From positions 3,782,001 through 3,846,000 of the forward strand of contig NZ_CP070351.1 of NCBI RefSeq assembly GCF_016919385.1: 64,000 nt of DNA. The letters run 5' to 3'. Below the pieces are notes generated by a model. It did not search any database and was not told where the DNA came from. It saw nothing but the letters and a program-made list of their open reading frames with translations. A program made the position numbers and the translations under genes. This document shows positions 54,814-64,000 of the stretch, piece after piece (position 1 is the first letter of the stretch; each line of letters opens with the position of its first letter). Source of the DNA: Gordonia sp. PDNC005. Lineage in GTDB: Bacteria > Actinomycetota > Actinomycetes > Mycobacteriales > Mycobacteriaceae.

Positions 54814-56040
54814 GTGTTCGTCCGGGAATTGAGTCTGCGCGACTACCGGTCGTGGCCGACCGCGGAGTTCACTCTCGCTCCGGAGACGACGGTGTTCGTC
54901 GGTCGGAACGGATTCGGAAAGACGAATCTGCTCGAGTCGCTGTTCTATGTCTCGACACTCCGATCGCACCGGGTGTCGGCTGATGCGCCGCTGGTCAGGT
55001 CCGGTTGTGATGCGGCGAAAGTATCGGCGACCGTCGAGAACGACGGCCGCGAGCTGACCGTCGACTTGACGATCGCGGCCTCCGGCGCGAACAAGGCGAC
55101 GATCAACACTCGCCCGGTGCGGCGTACGCGGGAAGTCCTCGGGATTCTGCGGACCGTGTTGTTCGCCCCCGAAGACCTGTCCTTGGTGCGCGGCGATCCG
55201 GGGGAGCGGCGTCGGTTCGTCGACGAACTCGTCGCTCAACTCCGGCCGATCGCCGCAGGCGCCAAAGCCGACTACGACCGCGTTCTACGTCAGCGATCGG
55301 CGCTGCTGAAGACGGCGGGCGCCGCGATGCGCCGCGGCGAGACCGACTCGGTGTTGACCACCCTCGACGTGTGGGACGGTCAGCTCGCCGACCTCGGAGC
55401 ACAGGTGACGGCGGCGAGACTGGCCGTGGTCCGGCAGATCGCACCCCACGTGACCGGGGGATACGCGTCTATCGCACCTCATTCGCGTCCTGCGACCATC
55501 GCGTATCGATCAGCTGCCGGCCTTGAAGTGGACGCATCCGAGGGCGGTGACGAGTCGATTCCGCACATCCGCGAGGTGCTCGCCGACCGTCTGGTGCAGA
55601 TGCGGTCTAAGGAGATCGACCGCGGTTTGTGCCTGGTGGGACCGCATCGGGACGACGTTGAACTGGTCCTCGGCGACGAACCGGCGAAGGGCTTCGCCAG
55701 CCATGGGGAGTCGTGGTCGTTTGCGCTCGCGCTGCGGCTGGCGAGTGTGGAACTGCTCCGCGAAGACGGGGTGGATCCGGTGATCATGCTCGACGACGTC
55801 TTCGCCGAACTCGACGTCCGACGCCGCGAGAAGCTCGCCGAGTTCACCGCGGACACCGAACAACTGCTGGTCACGGCTGCTGTCGCGGACGACATCCCGG
55901 CGGCGGTCGGCGGCCGACGGGTCATGATAGGGGTGTCCGACGACGACGGACCGCGGCGCTCATTGGTCGTCGAGGACGATTCGATGAGGGACGATTCAGT
56001 GGTGGACGAGTCGAGCGGGGAGGTGCCTTCCGATGTCTGA
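54814..56040 (+). CDS. recF: DNA replication/repair protein RecF
   Basis: 408 residues. SMC-like ATPase: LSLRDYRSW at start, Walker [14 protein letters not shown], signature and Walker B near the end ([21 protein letters not shown]). An acidic C-terminal tail (about 370-408) is longer than usual. GTG 54814, 17 bp after gnd. Loads RecA at gaps. Confidence 0.96.
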   Translation: MFVRELSLRDYRSWPTAEFTLAPETTVFVGRNGFGKTNLLESLFYVSTLRSHRVSADAPLVRSGCDAAKVSATVENDGRELTVDLTIAASGANKATINTRPVRRTREVLGILRTVLFAPEDLSLVRGDPGERRRFVDELVAQLRPIAAGAKADYDRVLRQRSALLKTAGAAMRRGETDSVLTTLDVWDGQLADLGAQVTAARLAVVRQIAPHVTGGYASIAPHSRPATIAYRSAAGLEVDASEGGDESIPHIREVLADRLVQMRSKEIDRGLCLVGPHRDDVELVLGDEPAKGFASHGESWSFALALRLASVELLREDGVDPVIMLDDVFAELDVRRREKLAEFTADTEQLLVTAAVADDIPAAVGGRRVMIGVSDDDGPRRSLVVEDDSMRDDSVVDESSGEVPSDV

Positions 56041-56572
56041 GGACGATCCGCTCGCCGGGCGCAGCGGGTACGAGATGGCGCGGAAGGCGCTCGAAGACGC
56101 ACGCGCGGAGGCCAAAGCCGCCGGGAAGTCGGTCGGCATGGGCCGATCCGCGCCGATGCGCCCGCGCCGATCCGGCGACCGGTCACGCCGTTCCTGGTCA
56201 GGGGCTGGACCGGACTCGCGCGATCCGCAACCGTTGGGCAGACTGACCGGCAAGATCGCGAAGTCGCGAGGCTGGGAACCGAAGGTCGCCGAAGGCACGG
56301 TGTTCGGCATGTGGCCGACGATCGTGGGTGAGGACATCGCGTCGCACGCGACGCCGGAGCGGATGGCCGACGGAGTGCTGCACATTCGTGCGGAGTCGAC
56401 CGCATGGGCGACGCAGCTCCGGTACATGCAGGGGCAGATCATCGCGAAGATCGCCGCCGCGATCGGACACGGCGTGGTCAAGAGCCTCCGAATCGTTGGA
56501 CCGCAGGCGCCGTCGTGGCGAAAGGGGCCCCGCCACGTGTCCGGTCGGGGACCGCGTGACACGTACGGCTGA
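56033..56572 (+). CDS. DUF721 family protein
   Basis: 179 residues: basic N-terminal half ([15 protein letters not shown]) then DUF721/DciA-like domain ([50 protein letters not shown]). DUF721 proteins related to DciA can load the replicative helicase. Overlaps recF by 8 bp. Confidence 0.9.
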   Translation: MSEDDPLAGRSGYEMARKALEDARAEAKAAGKSVGMGRSAPMRPRRSGDRSRRSWSGAGPDSRDPQPLGRLTGKIAKSRGWEPKVAEGTVFGMWPTIVGEDIASHATPERMADGVLHIRAESTAWATQLRYMQGQIIAKIAAAIGHGVVKSLRIVGPQAPSWRKGPRHVSGRGPRDTYG

Positions 56573-56709
56573 TCGCCGATTCAACGCGCCGGAACCGTTT
56601 TGAACGTCAACGGACTCGATGCAACCACTGATCGTCGCGCTACGAGCAAATCAGGGCTCGCCACACCCCTGCTGAGCGCGGCTGCTCAGTCGCCCTGCGG
56701 GTACACTGA

Positions 56710-58806
<2,097 letters not shown>

Positions 58807-58828
58807 TCCTTCTCGGCTCGAGGACGAC

Positions 58829-58847
58829 GAAGGCTTGTTGAGCCTTC
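58829..58847. terminator. Small hairpin between gyrB and gyrA
   Basis: GAAGGCT-TGTTG-AGCCTTC, a 7-bp stem without a T-run; an attenuator or repeat remnant rather than a clear terminator. Confidence 0.4.
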
Positions 58848-58903
58848 CTGATCGTCGAGCAGAGTCGAGACACCGTCGAGACGCCAACTAAGAAAGTGAA
58901 TCC

Positions 58904-61405
<2,502 letters not shown>

Positions 61406-61457
61406 CGCCTGTTGCGTTTAGGGTGGGTGGTGTCACCCGTCCAGTGAGGAATTGCTT

Positions 61458-62267
61458 GTGAGCACACCTGACGACCAGAACGCCGACCGCGGCCAGGTCG
61501 TTCCCCCGTGGAAGCGGGGGGAGAAGTCCGCGTCGACCGGTCTGACTGCCGGTGAGATGGCCAAGGCCGTCTCGTCCGACGACGCTCGCCCCGCCGGCCC
61601 GGCTCCTCGTGGAGTCGTGTCGGGACAGCGTCCGTCGACGCCGTCATCGGGCCCGATCCCGACCGTCGGTCCGCCTGCTGCGACGCCTCCTAAGGCGCCG
61701 ACGGGGCCGCAGCAGGCCGCACCTTCGGCCCCCAAGCCAGCGTTTGTGGAATCGGACACGCGGAACATCCCGCGCGACGATCTGGCGAAGAAGGACCAGC
61801 TGCCCGACCTCGACGCGATTCACCAGGTGGAGGCGTCGAAGGACGCGAAGGCCGCCGCTGCGCGCGCACAGTCGCAGACCATCCCGTCGCGCGCCATCGG
61901 AGTTCCGCTGCGTGCAGCGGTCCAGATCCGGCGCGTCGACCCGTGGTCGGTGTTCAAGGTGACCGGCGTGCTGTCGATCGCCGGCTTCTTCATCTGGATG
62001 ATCGCTGTCGCCGTCCTGTACGGCGTCCTGGCGGGCATGGGCGTGTGGGACCAGATCAACGGCTCGTTCGGCGACATCATCGCGTCTGACGGCACCAGCA
62101 GCGGCTCCGACATCATCGGCACAGGCATGGTGTTCGGGTTCTCGGCGGGCTTCGGTGTGGTCGCTGCGATTCTCGTCACAGGTATCGCGACGATCTCGGC
62201 GTACATCTACAACGTGTGTGCCGACATGGTCGGCGGCGTCGAAGTGACGCTGGCCGACCTCGACTGA
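61458..62267 (+). CDS. DUF3566 transmembrane protein
   Basis: 269 residues: disordered Pro/Ala-rich cytoplasmic N-terminus (about 1-150) and two TM helices (SVFKVTGVLSIAGFFIWMIAVAVLYG and IIGTGMVFGFSAGFGVVAAILVTGIATISAYIYNV parts) around DUF3566. Corresponds to Rv0007, always after gyrA. GTG 61458 with GAGGA. Related proteins associate with the divisome. Confidence 0.88.
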   Translation: MSTPDDQNADRGQVVPPWKRGEKSASTGLTAGEMAKAVSSDDARPAGPAPRGVVSGQRPSTPSSGPIPTVGPPAATPPKAPTGPQQAAPSAPKPAFVESDTRNIPRDDLAKKDQLPDLDAIHQVEASKDAKAAAARAQSQTIPSRAIGVPLRAAVQIRRVDPWSVFKVTGVLSIAGFFIWMIAVAVLYGVLAGMGVWDQINGSFGDIIASDGTSSGSDIIGTGMVFGFSAGFGVVAAILVTGIATISAYIYNVCADMVGGVEVTLADLD

Positions 62268-62343
62268 AGTAGTCGTCACTAGGTCTGTGACCTGCCGTTT
62301 TGGTACTTCCGGAATCGTCGGGTAACGTTCCATCTCGGTTCAA

Positions 62344-62417
62344 GGGCCTATAGCTCAGGCGGTTAGAGCGCTTCGCTGATAACGAAGAGGTCGGAGGTTC
62401 AAGTCCTCCTAGGCCCA
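62344..62417 (+). tRNA. tRNA-Ile (GAT)
   Basis: 74-nt cloverleaf; acceptor GGGCCTA/TAGGCCC, discriminator A, anticodon loop with GAT (CTGATAA), T-loop GGTTCAAGTCC. CCA is encoded at 62418-62420. Confidence 0.96.
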
Positions 62418-62459
62418 CCACGACCACCCGGCGATCGACTATCATGGTCGAAGCCACCC

Positions 62460-62532
62460 GGGGCCTTAGCTCAGTTGGTAGAGCGCCGCCTTTGCAAGGC
62501 GGATGTCAGGAGTTCGAATCTCCTAGGCTCCA
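62460..62532 (+). tRNA. tRNA-Ala (TGC)
   Basis: 73-nt cloverleaf; acceptor GGGGCCT/AGGCTCC (one G-U), discriminator A, anticodon loop TTTGCAA gives TGC, T-loop AGTTCGAATCT. No encoded CCA. The Ile-Ala pair after gyrA is typical of Mycobacteriales. Confidence 0.96.
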
Positions 62533-62550
62533 CAAGTAAGTAGACACACG

Positions 62551-62589
62551 GTCAGGCGCGGTACCGAGAGAATCGGTATCGCGCCTGAC
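62551..62589 (+). terminator. Hairpin after tRNA-Ala
   Basis: GTCAGGCGCGGTACCGA pairs with TCGGTATCGCGCCTGAC (one G-T), 17-bp stem, loop GAGAA; strong stem, little T-run. Probable end of the gyrA-tRNA transcript. Confidence 0.65.
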
Positions 62590-62679
62590 TCGTTGTGTGC
62601 ACGTTCTGCCGCATCTCCTAGGCGGCGACGCGCGTGGCCCGGTGGGTGCACGCGGTCAGCGGTGAGGATCTGCGCCGTG

Positions 62680-63251
62680 GCTGCGACGGTTCTCGAGGAG
62701 TTCAGGCTCGGCTTCCTGTCGTTGCCGACGTTCGGGGATAGGCCGGTCGAGCAGATCGTGAATCATCTTGATCGGGCTGTGCGGTGGGCGGCACCGGAGC
62801 TGCCTCCGGTGATGGAGCGGGGGCACTGAAGTGGCTCAAGGGAAACCTCTACGAGCCGGAGCATCCGACATTGGTCTGGGGTGAGGCTCGCATGCCGAAC
62901 ATCCTGTACACGCCCCAGCTGTCGGTGGCGGGCGTTCTGGACTGGGAGATGGCGTATCTGGGCCACCACGAGGCCGACTTGGCCTGGTTGCTCTTCCTGG
63001 ACTGGGCCTGCAGTGACTTCGAAGGGCATGCGTCGCTTCCGGGAACTCCGTAACGAGATGAGACGATCGCGCGCTACGAAGAGTTGACAGGGTGGAAGGT
63101 GCGGAACCTCCGCTTCAACGAGGTTCTGGCCGCGGTCCTGCTCGCGGTTCCGCTTGTGCGCCTGACCACCCATCTGCGGTTGGGAGCTGACGTGGACATC
63201 AATGGCTTCTGCATGCACCGCCTCGAGCAGCTACTCCCGCCGAACGCCTGA
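62680..63251 (+). pseudogene. Broken APH/ChoK-type phosphotransferase gene
   Basis: Three fragments of one aminoglycoside-phosphotransferase-like protein: LSLPTFGDRPVEQIVNHLDR...RWAAPELPP (to about 62810), a frame change, then LVWGEARMPNILYTPQ and VLDWEMAYLGHHEADLAWLL, a TAA in frame at 63051-63053, then DETIARYEELTGWKVRNLRF to a TGA at 63251. The normal H-G-D/D-W-E catalytic motifs read W-G-E-A-R and D-W-E. The N-terminal half of the family is missing. So it is truncated at 5', frameshifted once and has one nonsense codon. Confidence 0.75.
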
Positions 63252-63431
63252 ATGAACCCTGCGTCCGATTCTCCGGTGGAGTCAATCACTCGAGACGTTT
63301 GATTCGGGTCGAGTCGGGCAGAAGGCCGCACAGCAGGCCAGCTTGCCTCTCAGATGGATGAGACGTTCGAGACTCACTGAAGGAGCGGGTCTCCAATCGC
63401 CTGAAGCACCGACCGGCGGTACAGGCGAGAG

Positions 63432-64000
63432 TCAGTGCACCCGACGAGCGACGAAGTTCGCGGCGTTGTCGGTCATCCCGTTGACGGCGTATTCGCCGTG
63501 CACAGTGTTCGGTCGGCTGATGGGTCCGCCGTCGCAGATGTTGTCGCCGGGAATGCAGTACTCGCGAGTCATCGCGCGGTAGCGCGCACCAACGCGCATC
63601 GGAGGCACGCGGGCGTCACGGAACCAGCGATCTGCGGGACCGCCGAAGATCAGCACCCCTGCGACATGGCGCGCGACAGATCCCGCCAGCGGCGAGGGCA
63701 CTTCAGTGAGGATCGGAGCGACGGCGTTCAGCTGATCGCTGACGGCGTACGTGACGACGGCCGCCCCCTGCGAATAGCCGCCGACGACGATGCGAGTGGA
63801 GGGGCAGCGCGATGCGATCGCGCGCATCTGGCCCTGGGTGTCACGGACGCCGACGGCGACGGTCTTCAGGAAATCGATGCCCTCGGTGAACGCGTCGCTC
63901 GCCTGGTAGCGGACCGGGGAGACGCGGACCGACTTGCCGGGGAAGCGGTTCTGAAGCGACCGGTACATCGCCTGACCGGTGGTTCCCACCGGTGCGCCGG
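63432..64000 (-). CDS. Cutinase family serine esterase (5' end outside window)
   Basis: At least 189 residues, frame open at the right edge. Cutinase pattern: VGTTGQAMYRSLQ, nucleophile GYSQGAAV, acid in PGDNICDGG, His in VHGEYAVNG. Four Cys (RCPST, EYCIP, NICDG and one further) fit the family disulfides. Secreted cutinase-like esterases hydrolyse lipids or polyesters in mycobacteria-type cells. The stretch 63252-63431 between it and the pseudogene shows nothing. Confidence 0.9.
   Translation of the reverse strand, partial: GAPVGTTGQAMYRSLQNRFPGKSVRVSPVRYQASDAFTEGIDFLKTVAVGVRDTQGQMRAIASRCPSTRIVVGGYSQGAAVVTYAVSDQLNAVAPILTEVPSPLAGSVARHVAGVLIFGGPADRWFRDARVPPMRVGARYRAMTREYCIPGDNICDGGPISRPNTVHGEYAVNGMTDNAANFVARRVH

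Overview
The window looks like the replication-origin region of a high-GC, mycolic-acid-containing actinomycete (order Mycobacteriales, most likely Gordonia or a close relative). The evidence is the canonical order rpmH-dnaA-oriC-dnaN-gnd-recF-DUF721-gyrB-gyrA-DUF3566-tRNA-Ile-tRNA-Ala on one side. On the other side lie pcnA-mutT4-DUF6049-murJ ... sigM-trxB-trxA-cwlM, then parB-parA-rsmG-jag-yidC-yidD-rnpA facing the opposite way. This is the Mycobacterium tuberculosis Rv3907c-Rv0006 order. Genus assignment is inference from gene order, GC content and MspA/cutinase content.

Layout. 1-14.7 kb is a mixed metabolic region: TetR regulator, haloalkane-dehalogenase-like hydrolase, ketosteroid-isomerase-like protein with a KstR-type operator, acyl-CoA dehydrogenase, a dead IS607-type recombinase, tRNA-Arg, HNH nuclease, RtcB, LeuS, transporters. 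14.7-24.6 kb holds an EgtE-like PLP enzyme, pcnA, mutT4-like, DUF6049 and murJ. 24.6-27.1 kb carries tag, a fatty-acid-hydroxylase family protein, TetR and a small GRAM-like protein.

27.2-40.0 kb is an accessory island inserted at sigM, and is the most interesting part. It is bounded by a 5' relic of sigM (27290-27481) and the intact sigM (40017-40577). It is divided by three copies of a ~90-bp repeat that carries two DnaA-box-like 9-mers always 42 bp apart (27160, 32860, 39886). Between repeats lie two paralogous four-gene cassettes, both on the minus strand: MspA-family porin, two-TM membrane protein, very large Sec-type exported polymorphic toxin, immunity candidate. The two toxins share a nearly identical N-terminal export module but have unrelated nuclease-like C-termini. 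The second cassette is adjacent to a gamma-butyrolactone-type signalling set (AfsA-like synthase, ScbR/ArpA-like receptor, NAD-dependent epimerase). A palindrome resembling a butyrolactone-receptor site sits in the porin-2 promoter region. My reading is a contact-dependent or diffusible toxin delivery system for mycomembrane bacteria, possibly under quorum control.

40.0-50.3 kb is the sigM/thioredoxin/cwlM and partition/ribosome-biogenesis/insertase block with ParB-binding parS sites. 50.3-62.5 kb is dnaA, oriC (DnaA boxes plus a DnaA-trio element), dnaN, gnd, recF, gyrB, gyrA and two tRNAs. 62.6-64 kb holds a broken phosphotransferase gene and the 3' part of a cutinase gene.
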